This document shows, in pieces, positions 1 through 15,800 of a stretch of DNA of 64,000 bases (position 1 is its first letter; the number at the start of each line of letters is the position of its first letter). Source of the DNA: Paragonimus westermani. Taxonomy: Eukaryota > Platyhelminthes > Trematoda > Plagiorchiida > Troglotrematidae. Position numbers and translations under genes: made by a program. The stretch is from assembly GCA_008508345.1 (NCBI GenBank), contig QNGE01000132.1, positions 268,510 through 332,509 on the forward strand. The letters run 5' to 3'. Under the pieces are notes generated by a model, which was given only the letters and a program-made list of their open reading frames with translations, did not search any database and was not told the origin of the DNA.

Positions 1-3000
1 TCCTTTCAAGATAAATCTGAAGAGAGTTTCCTATTCCGTCAGCGAATATATTGCATCTACCTTTGTCTGCCGGTGGGTAACAGTTTCAAAACTCCGTTTA
101 TCTAGTTCTCCACAATACATTTCCAATTTTCAGACGCAAATTGGATTAAGATAGTCATCCTCTGACTGAATTAACTGGTTTAACAGTTCGCCTTTTCGCT
201 GTTCGCCCACATCGAGAACAAGTGAAATGGCGTGTTGTGTTCACCAGTTCAATGTGCTCGTTATAGCTATACTGTCATGCGTAAAAACCCGCAGTGCGTT
301 ATCAAGACATCTCCGCTCGTATGTAGACCTAAATCAAGACTGTTTGCTTTCAGTTTGCTTCGAAGTCATACAAACAACGAAAGATAGCTAACGTTGTTTA
401 GCTTAGCGATCCGATCCACAATAACATTTTACCCGTGGTGTGACTAGAAGCAAAATACTAAATTGTCACTTAAGAAATATGTATGAACGTGAAGAAGATG
501 AACCTAGTTGATGGTTGTATAGAATGAACATAAGATGCAAGCAATGAGGCCGAAATAATTAGAGTAAGAGTTGAAGCACAAAAGTCACACAATTAGAATG
601 CAAGTAAATTGACAGCATTCCTACTGGTGCACACTATACCCATATAGTTGTGGACGATAGTTTTCACAGGTAGTAGTTTTATTCGCCATCGTTGTAAAGA
701 TCGCACAAAGTGTCAACATGACATTACAACGCTTATCTTCTGTGTACACCGTTTGGATGCGTTATGTGAACTTAGTGTACATGAATAGAAAAAGTGGCCA
801 CAGAAATATATCTAGTAAAACGTTATTCGGAGTTGAGAAAATAAGGTGTTGTGCATCAACAATCATTTTTGAGTGTGTCCTTGAACAGAACTGGATTGCG
901 GCTTTCTGTTCAGTGATGTATATAGCCCCGGGGAAATGAGTGAGCTCCACGTGGTTTAACTGTCACCCCCTTTGATTACACAACTTTTCGTTTATGCATA
1001 CTAACTTGTTATGGGAATGTGGGAGCAAACAGCTCTCTGGTTTCTACACCAGAAAGAAACCACGAACAGTGGTCCCGCCATTTTCCACTCACGATACACC
1101 TGGAAAAACTCCACAAACTCAGAGTGAACTCCGTAAGCTACGATTTGCGACTGAAAGTATGTTCAGAAACCTACAGGCTGTAACGAGTCGACTATGAGCA
1201 TATTATTCGCCATAGAAAATCAGTGTATTAGGGTGGAAAAATGAGCAGTATTCATACAACTCACTTCAACTTCACTTATCCCTTGGTCTTCAGACATCAA
1301 ATTCTGGAACAAACTGTGTACGACTACGTGACAAGCGGTCCACTTCCAACTTTGGATACCGTTACCTAAAGTTGGCTTAACTTCCTGAACGTTTTTTAGT
1401 TCGTCTGGTCGGTCAGAATAAAAAAATTGCACTATTAACTTAATGACTTTACATCAACATTTGGTGACAACGCCGGTAAAAAGCGCGTAAACACTGCTCA
1501 CACGGTGGAGTTATTAGTTAACCTTAACGCGAATAATAAAATCTTGAGGGGTACTTTAGCACTAAGGTGAACGTTGACAAATTTTTCAGTTGCAGATAAA
1601 CTGAAGCTTTTGCTACAGCCGTTCAGTATTGCGAAGCTTTGCTAAGGCTGAGGTTTGGAATTCATTCGTCGACCAGAGTTAAAAACAGTTGGCATGCATC
1701 TTCTCAGAGATATTTGGCAACATCAGCAATAATCGCAGACGAGTGCGCAAAAGCGATCTTAGGTAACAACTTAGACTTGTCTGTTCTGAAGCCACTGTTG
1801 CAGATCTGATCAAAGTTTCCTCATAAAGACTTATCTGGAATTTATATTCCATCCTTGAAAAGTCTCATTATTGTCTGGTTGCAACAAAAAACAAACCGCA
1901 GCTTACTCATTTTTTTATAAAGAGTTGGTTGAAATATTTTTGAGAATTTTCGAAAGCTGCAGTCGACTGTGAGTTTCGTTTAGTTTTTGTCAACCAAAAT
2001 GCCTTATTGCTCAACAAAATTGTCATCCTCAGTTACATGAGTATGTCTGTTTGGTAAAGAATATTTGCGCGGTACTTTGAGGCACACTCTTCCGTTATGC
2101 TTTCTACGTCGTAGGCCAAATAGCTGGGTAAAAATTGTCACTTACTTTGCAAGAAGATCACAATATACTGCAGAACAGCGGGATCGAAGTGTTTCAGACA
2201 ATGCTGAACGTCCAGCCCGTGTAGAACAATCGGACTGCCTCGACTGAAATACACTTACTTATTATTGTGTACACGTGTGCCAGGATTATTGTGTAGGTGA
2301 AACTATCGTTATGGTTACATGTTGCTGATGAGTTACACGCTATCTCATAATCACACCCATAATGACCGATGCTTGTGCATTTGCATGTGCACCATGTACG
2401 AAACCGCCGGGCAATGCGAACATCGTACACACTGATGAAAAGTTCACTCATGCCATGGGCACTCTGAAGCTACTAATGAGATGACAAACCAGAAGAGGGT
2501 ATTATTGAAATACCTGTGTATAGTTTGTAATTAGTAGGCAAATAAAACAGTTTTTTGGAGTTATATTAAGTTGACGTAAACGTCAAGTTTTGCCGATTTT
2601 TATGCGCTTCTGATTCCCGATCGGCGTGGTACAACCGTTGTTTTAAAAACATTTTCTCTCCTTTATTGTACGAAGGTTGGTTTGCTGAAAACAGTCACCT
2701 GTGGTTACAAATCCCACAACCTTCTAAGAGTGTACCGGACGAGATCAACAAAAATGTCCGGGAATTTATCGAAGTACTTCGCCAACTAGAAACACTGAAG
2801 TGGGTCACGTGAAACGTTTGATTTGTATACCATCGTCCGATCAAAACTGTTGCATATGATTACAATGGCCCGCAAGCAACATGCACTCAATCCCTTGTCA
2901 TTTGTTCACACTTTATATGACCTTAAAATGTGCATACGCAAGATCCAATTAATACAGTTTGTTGCGGTGAAATTAACAACAAACCGCCCGCAAGCTGAAG

Positions 3001-6000
3001 CAACTGAGCGGTTGCTACAACAGATAGGTTTGTCAGAATTCGCATGTCACTATATGCTGCTTACGCACACGAATAGACGAACCTATTGCCTGACACACCA
3101 GAAGTGTTACTGAACAGGTTGGACCATGCGGAGGATGGGAGCGCACCGCCGGTTTTCACTGACAGCTCGTGCGAATTGCACGGGGGACTGACTGGACAGC
3201 TGTTGAAACGGTGCAGAATTTTACGTCAAACAGGATATTGCTACGAACGGTTAGTTTGTTGTTTCTACTGCAAGCGTCGTTATGAGAACACCTTCCATAG
3301 TGAACGCAATCAGTACAATTGGCTTACACTTTGGGATATGACGTTTTATTTGCTACAGAGCTGGGGTGTTATATAAATACCCCAGACAGTTGAAACCGAA
3401 ACCTGTTAATACACAACGCTGATGGGACAAACAGTAAAATCCGATGTTTCAAGTTACCAGTGAATTGCGGGACAATTCGCTAAAAAACTTCTGGAGTACT
3501 GTTAATGTGAGAAATTTCACAACACTGTCGGACATGATACATGGATTTATCCACCCGAGAATCAAATTCTGATAGATTTGATCAACAAATTTTGGGTTAC
3601 ACAGTTCATTGTAATGTCCTCTGTTCTTAAGGGTAGTATGACAGATGTGGCATTTCAGGTAGGCTCTAATTACTAAAAGTCTAGGTTTCGGCCGGATGCG
3701 AATCAGTGACAGAAACAGCGTTCATAAATGCGACAACTGTTCAGCCACTTGAAATGGAAAACCACACCGGAACGTCACAAATCCACGAATGGACTCAGCC
3801 ACCAATGTTAGCTGTGAAATTAGCAACAAACAATTGGATGCATATGTTAACCATGTCACGGTCGCATCAGGCCAATTCCGATTTGGTTGTTTGATCGACT
3901 GTTTCAGAAATGATCAGGAAAAATAAATTTCAGCTTAATCGGTGCTCATGAGTACGTAGGTAGTTTAAACATTGGCCATGGGCTGACACATGCTCACTCA
4001 GTATCTACAGTGCCTTACTAACTATTGCTTAGTTCAACAGCGGTCTGGTGTGTTTGTCAAATATTAAAACTGAGTCCCCGAACTTGCACTCATTTCTCAG
4101 TTATGGTTCATACAAGTCGTTGGTAGTAAGTGAACTACAGTTGGAAAGCGTATGACGACTGCGTTGTTAAAAATAAATGTAACGCATGTTTCGGGTCACC
4201 TACGATCGAAAAACTTCACGGTTCTGAATCTCTAAAGCTCAAGTCGAATTTTCAGATTAAGCGGTAACAAGCAGACTATATAAACTTAAGTGGTGAGTAG
4301 AAATATTATCTGTAATTGGTCTCCGTTTCTCGGTTACATTCTTTGAAGACAAACAGTCATCTCTCATTTTCATCCTTGCTGTACATAATTCATTTCGTGT
4401 AGGATGACATCACTATTTTAATCTGGCCGATACTATAAATTCAAATGAAATTCGTCCGATAATACACAATAACAACACTTCTCCAATCGATTTAGCACCA
4501 GTTCAAACAACAACTAAATCTTACCAGTACATTTCCTAGACACTGGTGCATCCAGTAACTGGATACATCCACTTGACCGATGACATTCACGTACCTATCA
4601 CGCGCCATAGAGACAAACAGAAATTAGCTATTGCCGTATTTTGTGCTACGTACAAATAACGATTGATTAGTGGGAGGTGGTGTGCAATTGCAAACTGACG
4701 ATTCAGGTTGTCAAAACTGGCCCAAAACTACGAGTGAACCACAACACTTGGTTCACCTGACTTTTCTGGCTATCCACAGCATGCTGAAACAAGAACATTC
4801 TTTTTTTCTGGATTATGAAAGGAGACTGATCGTTTATTCTCTGTCTGTCAGAAATCCAGTTCGTTTCTGACTGTTGTGTGGTAGGTCCTCATGGAAAAAA
4901 TGGGAAAGATGTAGAATGTCGATAAACACAATGTCACCTGCTGTCATCCAGGCTATTCATAAGCTCATTTGTAACCTGTAATGGAATGCTTCTTAAAGAA
5001 TATGGTGTCAACTGCTCAAGGGTTTAAAATTGGTGGATTAAGCGGACTGATTTACAACCACAGTCACTTTATACAACAGACTAGTGCGTAGGCAGGTTAG
5101 TTTAGTGGGTCCCCAAAGGCGCCTACAGAAACTCGTGCAAACGTAGGCTCGAATTCGAATATCTAAGCTGTCTTTTCAAGTTCGCAAGTCGGCAACTATC
5201 TGGTTCGTACATTAGGGAATGAAATAATGGTCTAGTTAGGGTATGAGTAACGGAAATTTGGTTGAAACCTAAGAAAGACTGTTTGAAATGCTTAGTCTAA
5301 AAGTCACGCAATTTTTGCACACCTAGCAAGACACATTAGATGTTGACTGTTCAGCGAACGTCATCGATACTGTACAGCAACTGTATGTTACAGTGGTGAG
5401 TTTTGCAAATTGCTGATTTTGTTAAAACAACAGTTTACTATCCGTCAAGCCAAAAGTTAACATCCTAGTGCAATAGACAGTCATTGCAAATCATCGTTGT
5501 TTGTGGTATATGAACGCGTTTCAACATGAACCTTTCTGTGAAACGGAAATATTCGCGGTTCCAGTCGTTGTTTTCAGAACCGCCGTTGATCAGAAAGATC
5601 GACTGGATTGGCTCACTAAATGTATAGGTGGAAGCTCAATTTGACCCAATACAAAGCGCCGCTACTCATTAACTAATGTTTAATTTTTCAATCTTTTCTC
5701 TAATACAGCTGAATAGTTTACTAGTGAATTGCCAAAAATTTCAGGACTATGATCTTCTGCGCCTTGATGATTTGAATGTCAATGGTATACTGCGGTTTTT
5801 GAAAGTGATTTGTTTCCGGTTACCCCACGTAAGTTACCTAATTGTTCATCATTCACATGTTACCCAACTTCAGCTTTTTCAATGGTTCTGCTACATTTTC
5901 CCGGAGACGTTTGGATTACGGAGGGAACAGTGGTTAATCAGGCGACCGAAGCATGCGAACGAGGGGGAACTGACAGGAATTTGTAAGTTCATTTGTGTTG

Positions 6001-9000
6001 TGCAAGCTGCTTGAGTAGAAGTGACTAGGCTAAATCATTAGTTAATTCTATCACAGGCGAACAACTTGAACAAAAAGAATTTCGGTTTATCTGGCTCTTT
6101 CATCCATAGTTTCTTCCACATGTCCCAAATAAGGAACACAGTTGCCAATCCTATTGCGATTTACATCGAGTTCAACGAAAGGAAAACCACATTTCAAGTC
6201 GAACCACTCAACTTGTGAAGTGTTTCACACGGCCAATTGTTCAATCAAGACTCGAGTTCTATCAGTGAAACATGTGATCGAACTTGAGATAATCTCACTA
6301 TAGACAACTGCTTTACGTTTGTTCTACATGATCACTGTAATGCTCGGTTGGTGTCAAATTCTTTGAGAAGGGTCGATATGATAAACATACCTTTCGACAG
6401 TCAGTATGTTTTCTAAGGTTTGGTGATAGACTCAGTAAATAGATAGGCGAAGATATGTTTGCTAATAGCAATGTAGGTTTGGGTGGTCCAGAGTTGTTAA
6501 CTCCATCTTATGAGCTCACATACTAGCTGGTCATTTTCGAGTTCTCGATGCTAAGTGGTGACTAGCTTCGATCAAGTTTGATGCTTTGACAAAGTCTAAG
6601 TCAAGGTTGAATCTATTCCCTTGTATTGTGTGGTCGACTAATCACATGAGGAGAGTCAAAAACTGCTGGGGATGAAAGTTGGGGACTTTGTCAAAATTAT
6701 ATTTATAAAAACGTGCTTGTGGGATTTTTGAAGCCATTTCGTTACCCACAGAAATAGCCTAGTAAAGAAACGGTATTCTTCTTGCAAGTGGGCCCCACAG
6801 AACATGATCTTAATGGGCATGTTTGATATCAGCTAGATCGTACACTTAGTAACCACTGGATACCTGAATGTAATTAAAATTGCTTAGTACAGGGTTACAG
6901 TGCTGTGCCAGAGACTTCCTGCCCATCTAGAAAGAGGACACGTGAGCTGTTCTAACATGCATAGATATGTGTGTAAACAGAAGACTATCGTTTCTCCCTA
7001 AGAGCTTGATAGATTTGAACTGAGCTGTCTTGCTATGGGGACGATTGAGTACTTGAGGGTGAATGTTAAGTGACTTCCAACCACCCGTTCAGCTTAAAAC
7101 AGCGGGTTCCATCCAGCAAAGTCCTTCAGATATCCAGAACGCAGCAAGAAACTACTTCGAAAATTTGTTCAACATTAATAATTCTGTCTCGAAAACTTTT
7201 TCCGAAATCATGCTCTCATTTTTCTTTGTTAATCACCAAAGGCCAATCAGATCAAAGGAAAGTATAATTGCAGACGGATTCAAAGTTGAAAATGACGACA
7301 GAAGTTGAACGCGTGGGAACATTAATCTTTCTTCCACTGAGTGCTCCTGAGTTCGTAAGTCGGTGACAATCTGAAATGCGCATAAGTGAGCAGATTTCGG
7401 AACACTCTCACCATAGGCTATACATAGCAGAGAATTGTATGGAGATGTGGACAGTCAGTGAGATACGGGTAGTGTATCAGTCGCTGACAGTGAATTTCCT
7501 ATCAAACCGATCAATAACATGTAGCCATGCTGCATATTAAAGTATCTGCTACAGGTCTGAGTGCTAAAGTCAGGCGTTCAGTAGACAGAGGCAAGTGGTG
7601 CTTTGAATCATAATCTATTTGTTTCAGGATACACAAAACGGTCCCTTTTTGCATGAAACAATGCAGCCAGTTTATCCGTTTCTTCACAATGAAGATAATT
7701 ATCGAAAGCACTAATGTTGTTCATTTTGTGTATGGATGTTTTGTGAAATTACGTTCAGTATAAAGAGATGAACGAATCAAAGTTATCTTTCACACGAACT
7801 TCCGTTGTTTTCTATCTAAGTCTCCTAAGTCATTGAACAAAAGGAGTTTTGTTTAACAAGACTCAGTTGGTAGATAAGCAGGTACAGAATAAATGCAGCC
7901 TATAATCACAGTCTGTCGAATAATGTTTCTTGGTCTGAGCCCGGAAGCTTGAACATGTTTGCAATATGCGTAAACTCCTGGCTTCGAAGTAGCCTTGAGA
8001 GGCCAGTGAGCCATCTAATACATTCCTTGATAAAATTATTGGCCACTGTTTGAAGATAATTCGACAGTAATATCACAAGTGCTTATATCACTGTCAAATT
8101 AGCAGACGTCAAACGTATGGTATAATCCACACGTTTCACCCAGATGATCAAAGCGTTTCGAAACTTGCTAGTACATAATTATGTCATTCCTTGTTACATG
8201 GCTACGTTGACTTCCATGCACGGTACGATTTCTCAACCAAGCTGACAATTTGAGGAGCGATCACATTCCTGAAGCTAAGTAGTGTAATGCATTATCGGTG
8301 GCAAATAACCATCGTAGTTTCACGCAAACAAATGTCCAGACAGGAGCAACTCCAACCTTCAATTGGTGCAATACTGAATTAATTCAAAAACGGTTGCATT
8401 TTGACATCCGAGTAGACTTTGTACCTGAGGGATCACTATATAACAACTAACGTCCACAGATCTCTAAAGTAGACCCCTGAGATTCACATCACCCAGAGGG
8501 AATAAGAGCATACGGGAATGGCTACTAGGTTAATCGAGATGAGACCGGCATGAATCCCATCGAACAGCGTCTAGCTTAAATTTCTAAAAATACATAAATG
8601 ATCTGAAAACTGTGGCATTAATCGATAAAAGAATGAGGAATACTGCGACTTGTTTTATCATGCAAGGCAAATGAATTCATTTTCTCTCGGTTTCGAACAA
8701 ACACGGAGCATCCTGTTTGTTTACAAGCATCATGAAGTATTGTTAGACCCCAGGAAATCTGTCAAATTTAGTGGTGAACTGAAAGTGCCCTGGGTGGCTC
8801 TGCTATTCAAGCGAGCTACCGACAGAACATTACGGGGAAGTTCGATTGCATTCATGATAAATGCGTCATGAACTGGTAAATGTTGATTTGAAGTTTTTTC
8901 GCGGTTGATTACCTAAGCATGTTGATCATATTGGATGATGACTGGAATTCCACATTTTCAGCTGGGACATCGGAACGTTTGGACTATACTAAGTCAACCC

Positions 9001-12000
9001 TTATATATCTCCCAGTCCCAAAAATGTTGATTTCATTTCAGGTTGGCAAGCTCGTGCTTTTGAACTAAACCAGAATAGCTGAGTCACGTTGCCAGCTATT
9101 TACTCGGAACAAAAGCAGCCCAGAAAAAGACTAACACCACATGAAATTATTCACGTCCGATTCTATACAGAAATAATGTGGAAATGTAAGCTACAGGTAT
9201 TCTTAAGAGGAGTAAAACTAGTATTGACTATCTGTTTATTCCAAGAGAAAGACTACTCAACTGACGTTGAATCGTTATCTTAGCTGTCAATCCGTTTTTC
9301 ATCAGCAACGTTTCAAATTTGTAGTCATTCTCTACATTGATTTTACATTCTCGATTTTGTAAAGTACGTCGAAACCTCTCTGGATTGTTTCGTGTTGTAA
9401 ATAACCGTTGTCTATCAGCGACTGCTTTGATTAAAAACCTGTATTGTGTGCACTCCTACAGCAACTAACTATCCAACCCTAGAGCGGTCACTCGTTTGTC
9501 ATCAAAGAATTCCTCGTGACTACCATAAATATCTGCTGTATTACCGCAATTCAGCCTGTCTAGCGAGATCGCCACAACTGTTGCTGGCGACATAACCAAT
9601 GTTTCATTTGCCTCCCAAAAAATCAGGCTACAAAAGATGGTAACCAGTTCGAAAGGTGAAAGTTGTATGATCTGTCTATTAAAGGGCGGCAAATAGTCTG
9701 GAATTCATACTGGCGAGTTGAAGGCTGGCCAGACCGTGAAGTGGCTACGAAATGAACCCGCATTACATGATACTAGATAAGTCTTTTTGTTAACTAAGTG
9801 CAGTATCCTGTATTTGAAGATAAAGTAGACGGGTTTTGTTCCAGTACGTCGAGGAACTCTCAGAAACTGGTGTCAAAGATCATGAAAATCGGCAAAACTT
9901 GCGCTCTAATCATAGACATGTTAAACGGGAAGTTGCCGATCGTTGATATTCGAATATTGTTTCAACGAACATGATTTGTGCGACCGGATTGCGAATGCCA
10001 AATTGTAACTCGCGTGACAAAAATTGTGCTACGAACAAGTGCCAGAAGAGGACGGTTGCTTTGTGCCGCCGCCAGAATTTGGAGTGCAGTGCTGTTTCTA
10101 AACAAACTTCCCTTAAAAAGGAGAATATAGCAAACAGAAAGATCTCACGCCGAATAAATCCTGGCCTCAACAACACGGGAGGTGGAAGATAAGAAGTCAG
10201 CGCTTCTGTATTCGTTTTGTCCAGTCAGCCAGGGATATCTCACAACCGGCAGAGTAGTTCTTTCGACAAACCAACTCACAGAAATTACTTCCCTTCACTG
10301 TCCGTTGCATAAAGTAGTGGATACTAGATACTCATCCAAACAGGTCCTAGTAATGGGGGTTGAGTTTACCTCTAGGGTAAAACGTAGAAAACTAGTCGCA
10401 TACTAGGTAGTTTCTAATTAACAGAGTTGTAACTGTTATGCGAAAGATGCTTATTTTCTTAGGTATCTAGGCCATGCTGTTTATGAACTATACTCAGCGT
10501 GCCTACTTGCTCACGTCGAGCTTTCAGTCGCCAGACTCCGCAGCTGTCCAAATGCAATGAAAAAGAAGTATGAGATCCTCTGAGAGCCCAACGGCATTGT
10601 CGGTGAGATGATGGGCGTACTGAATCATATGACAAATCTGTTGACATAACAGACAGTTGTTTGCTCTAAGTCTGTGGCTAATAACGACATGAAATGAAAT
10701 GCGGAATTTGTTATCAAGTCCTAATTCGTCCATTTCGTTTTCCACAAAAACGGCATGATACTAGGCAGATTAGTTCCAACTGTGGTAAAAACTTCTCAGG
10801 TGAAAACCTTAGACCGGAATTTGGCGGAGTACCAAAACCGTGCCCAGTTGTTGTTTCTAGTTTCAGAGTTGCTCTCTTCAAATGTGGTAGTAGATTGAAC
10901 CAGTGTTCAGTAGCAACATGCAAAATTGAGGTTCACAAACAATGAGTTCATCGATTTTCACGTACTTGAATTTGGCAAGGAAGCGGTATCGACTGCTACC
11001 CGGATTCGATTGTATACTTTGAAGACTGTCGCAAACTTGTTCCACAAGGCGACCTGCAAACTGAATGAGAGCCATCACAAGATGATTTTGTGAGTATGGA
11101 TAGTATTCACTCGGTACAGAGAGTGCACCCCAACGTGACGGTTCATTTCCTTCTAAGGCATTTGTGCCTACATTATTTAACGCTCCACGTCAACATTGGC
11201 GACAACCACCTTCTTGGGGAAATCATCTTTGTAGGTACCGAACTGACGAGCAAATGAGGTTTTCACTTAATATCTTTTTATTTGAAAATTGATCACATTC
11301 TATTTAATGAAAAACAGGGTTAAACGATGAAATAGACACTTTTATACTACTACCATGAAGTTCCGTCCACTAGCACAGTGCTGACGATGTCTGATCTATC
11401 CTTGGTTAATAAGCGCATGTAAATTCTACTGTTGCTTGTGGTGAAAGGTGAACATTCAGTAAACAGAAAAGAATATGCTTGGAGTGTACATCCAGGATCT
11501 TTCGGAAAATGTGGATCAGAATTTCCGAATACTTTCAACATGTTCAACCTCGCACCAGCGTTGATATGTTGTCATCACAAAACGACGCTAGTTCTAAGGG
11601 TTCCTGTATGACGGAAATAACCCGTTGCCTTTGTAGGCTACCCAGCCCTTAGGTAGTTATTTCATTTCAAACGATCACCAATTATCTTCATCTGCTGAAC
11701 GAAGATGGCTTCCATGGTGTTCAGCTGCAGGTTACAAGTGTACCACCAATGGAACGTGTGATCTCTTTGACATCCTACATCAATCCAAACCAGATGAAGA
11801 TAACAATTTCAGAAATTAATCTATTCCTGCAGTACAAACCTCAATTTTCAAAACAAGTTTTCTGGTCATATGCATGACGTCGGAAATAACCGTCAAGTTC
11901 TTCAGGCTTTAACCTAGGTAAAAAAAACTTGAAAAGCAGGCAATGTACAAATGAGATCGTGCAGCGTTTTAGCAAGGTGATGTTCAATAATGACCGAGCA

Positions 12001-12589
12001 AGGCAGCTTTGCATTTACAAAGTCAGATGTACTACGTTGAATAAAACAGACCACTGCAAACAGGCATTCAAAAGTGTGTACCAGAAACTTCAAACTGAGC
12101 GCTGAACACAATGAATCACAACCAGGAGAACAATGGTTTTAAAACAATCGTTCAAAGGGGACAATACACGTCGACCGGATGGTCGACAAATGTGATCAGC
12201 TACGCTGCCAAATCAGTTGTAACGTGCTGTACGTTCCCAATACAGTTCATTACAGTGTAAAAGAAACTGAAGGGAATGTATTTTAAAACAGTCAGACAAA
12301 CAGTGATCCACAGGTTTACTACTATAGAATAACGAAAACCAAGTTTCAGATTTCAACCAGAAAACCAACATGTAGCAGTGAACAAGCTTTGAAAGTTCCG
12401 TTTGATACTTCGACCAACTCATATATCGGGTTAGTCTTTACTGGCATCAGTTAGGACAACAATGAGTGAAATGATTGTTCATCATGATATACAGGTACTG
12501 AACAGTCTAATATTCTGCCTTAATGAGCAGAAAAAACTAACGTTTACAAACTGCTTTGCAATTGTAATGTTTTATCGACGACTGGTAAG
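1..12589. other. Non-coding DNA (upstream intron or intergenic), no gene recognised
   Basis: Both strands contain only short open frames with no recognisable domains, none supported by paired splice sites and a conserved motif. No LNS or EGF signature of the N-terminal part of neurexin was found here. The stretch may be a large neurexin intron or the region before the gene. A frame at 7063-7308 has a faint likeness to the linker of LINE proteins. Confidence 0.6.
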
Positions 12590-12800
12590 AATTACTGATG
12601 AGTAGTTGGAGATTTGGTTTATTTTCAAGTTGAGCATCACTCACAGTTGATCGCAGCCTTCGCATTCAGATAGAATTTTCGGCCAGCCTCTTTCGAAAAG
12701 AAGCACTAGGATATACACTACTGATAAGCTCTAATGAGAGCGAAACTCGAAAGAGGCTTCGAAAGAGGCTGGCTGGAAAGTCTATCTGAATATGAAGACT
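12590..12800. repeat. MITE-like palindromic element, copy 1
   Basis: A segment beginning near GAGTAGTTGGAGATTTGG carries inverted arms at about 12662-12700 and 12753-12793, both built around ATTCAGAT and GCCAGCCTCTTTCGAA. The same core recurs at 17.8-18.1 kb and 28.5 kb, so this is a dispersed repeat. Arms are shorter here than in copy 2. No coding capacity is seen, so a MITE or foldback element fits best. Confidence 0.65.
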
Positions 12801-15800
12801 GGTAAGAAGTCAGAGGCTTTGGTGGGCACAGATGGGGTACACCTTTTAAATAGCAAAATTCATGCAGTTTTTTCCATTTAGATAAGCCTTTCAACATGTC
12901 ACTTAGGAAATGCGGTTTAACAGCTGAGGTTCGCTTCTGTAATACATGTACTAGCCCTTATGGAGGTGTGAATTGTCGTTCATATTCTTTCTGACAACAG
13001 TGATGCTCACTAATACAAATTATCATATGTGAGTAGTTAAATCTACACATACAGGTGGCCTGATTAGGGTTACCGTAAATCCCCTGTTAACTCAGTGTAT
13101 TAACTAATGACCAGTGATATTTGGTTATTTCCCGTCAAAAAGAGGCTAGCCAATAATCTTAGAGGTTGAAGCTACAATCAATGACGTGTGTTAGCTAGCT
13201 TGATGCACATACACTGACTGCTATTTCAAAAACCTTAGCAACCTGATCGTTCCCCTTGCTAAACCATCACTTACAATAAACACTACGTAAGGATGATATT
13301 CAGCAGTGAAGTGAGTTGAATTGGATCAACGAGTTATTCATTAACACCGCTCAAAACAAAGTCGGCTAAACAGATTGAGAATAACACAACGTTACGACCA
13401 AGTTGTAATACTCTACGTTCCAACCACCTCAGATGGCCTTCCTCAGGAGTGTTGTCAAATCAGCAAGCATTCAATCTGAATAGATTGGCGCAGTTCAGTG
13501 AGGCAGAAACGGTTTATTGGCGTACAGTGTATAGTGCAATACCCGCACACATCAGTCAAAACTGCGGTAGAGCGTTTACAAGTTGTAGTCGAGATGCGTG
13601 TGCGAGCAGGAGTTCTTCGCTCAGATTCTCTTAAGTTGTTCAGTACCCTTCAAACGGCCTACACTTAGAGAAATATTCAGTTGGGTTTTATAAATCTAAG
13701 TAACAGAGGAAACCATGTAATTTAAGGTGCTGTTAGTTGGCGTGTTGATCACCTGAATAAAAGTCAGGCTTCACCTGTTTCCTTTCCGGAAGCACACAAT
13801 GAAATCACCTTGCAATCATGTGAGTTTTATCATGCCAAGGTCCAAGGGATCAAGTTCCTTAGTGGTACACACCCGCCCTTCTAAGCTAGTCAGCTTACAA
13901 CTCTGTTCCAAAATATAACCTCTCACTTTCCTCGTCTGACGCATAGACTTCTTCGCTGCGCCCACAAGGCTAAACAGATATATTCCCGTCACTGTTGCGT
14001 TATTCTCTACCAGTTTTGTTTTCTCCCGTTGTGTTTGTCCGCCCTCTCCCTAAACATGTTTTTCTCTTAAATTTTTATTGAAAATCAGCAGTAATTCTCC
14101 GTCTGATGTTTGTTCACATCATTTTAAACTGTAAACAGGTTCAATCAAGTTTACCCGTACAAATTGGTCGGACAATAGTTGCTCAGTTCTTACGATACTG
14201 AGACAAAAACCGATGGGGAAAAGTCTACACATGGGGCGTCAGTTCCTGTTACCTCCCTAAAAAAATCAGAGTTACCGACGACGGTGAAGTGGGTGTACCA
14301 GTTTAATATACAGGGCTTCACATGCTTGACTGAACGAACGCAGGTGCATTGTTATATTCAGTGTGTTAGCTTCGCGAGTCTCTAATTTTCTTGATTAAGC
14401 TGCATAAGCACTAAACCAGTGAACATTCCAGCGACTACCAAGGCAAGTAGATTACCCGATCCGTGTAGTGGGTCACGAGATAGACGCCTCTACTAACGCA
14501 ACTTATATTTCTAATTTGGGAACTGATAGATTGAGCAGATGCAACCTGACCTGCGGCCAACTTACAGTTACCTTCTGGGACCAGATACATTTCTGGCAGA
14601 TCAATACCTGTGTAAAACTTGTAAAGAAGGACTCCGAACGACCTTTGAAATCCTAAATGTATTGAAAAATGTGTAAATAATTCGAAAAGGACCTCAGGCA
14701 AGTTGTAGCGAGCAGTTGTTTTTCGTGAAACAAGGGCCGATATTTGCATATGTAAATTACTACTAAAGAAATCAGACCGTCATTGGCCGGTTATGGTGGC
14801 AAGTGTAATGCCACAAACGTCAGGTTGACTAACGCAACACCCAACAAGGAAATTAAGAGAAAAAGAGGGTGTACCAATGAAGTTGTTCAACAAGTCTACG
14901 TAACGTTTGGATCGATCGCTTGCTAGGTGTTCTATTGTGTTGGGGTTTGGATAGACGGTGAAGTCACTATATCTTCACTAAAAGCCGTCAGGTTTGAAAG
15001 AAACCACCTGTATATTCTCAGTGGACTCACTCCTGATAGTGCCGTAGGTGACCGTTAGCCGTACACGGAACCTAGCACAGCGTAGAAGCCTAAAAGTGAA
15101 TCCTAAGCTCTTCCACAAGGAGGACACAGCAGCCACTAAGATGGGGTCGGCACATAGGAAACGTCTGCTGAATTTACCGACATAAATGTAAGGGTTGTCG
15201 ATTCTTTGGTTAAATAGATACAGGTGGACTTGACTAAAAATCGCCAGAGGCTTTTGAGCTCATATGGGACACTTTGGCTCAATTGTCCTCAGTTAGTAAC
15301 ATCAAAAGTCAAATTCAAGCAACAGAACCTGCTGACTGATATACTATTTGGTCAGGAGTAGATATCGCTTGTGGTCCCGAAGTGGTCTGACCCTTAATTA
15401 GCAGAACCATTGGCACTAAGTTTGCGTCGCCCATTGTCATGGCCGCCTACTGAAATCGCGGAAACAGTTCACAATCACACCATTCTTCAGAGCTGAGTAC
15501 AAAGATAACTCAACAAGCTGTCGACCAATAGCGTTAGATCAAGTAATATCCTAATTACTGAAGAGCCCATGAATAAATTTCTTCACGATCCAGTTTGATA
15601 GAACACAGATGATGGGACCTCCCCACGGAGTATTCATGTGCCACAATCTGGCTGATTGCTTGTTGCTTTTGTATGACAATTGCACGCATGAAGTTGATCA
15701 ATGGCTTGATCTATCTTGAATACTACGGGACGTTTGTCAGGGTTGTACATTTCATCCCACCATTGCTACTCTATAGTGGTGGCCACAATGATAATTCCAC

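Noticed and set aside
4530..4585. Aspartic-protease-like FLDTGASSNWI
   Set aside because: The open frame is under 25 codons and no other LTR-retrotransposon domain lies nearby.
6112..6145. GTCCCAAATAAGGAAC, resembling stem II of schistosome hammerhead ribozymes
   Set aside because: No CTGATGA core precedes it and no GAAA follows; probably chance.
7063..7308. Frame with DIQNAARNYFENLFN resembling the LINE linker before RT
   Set aside because: The likeness is a single short block; no endonuclease or RT motifs flank it.
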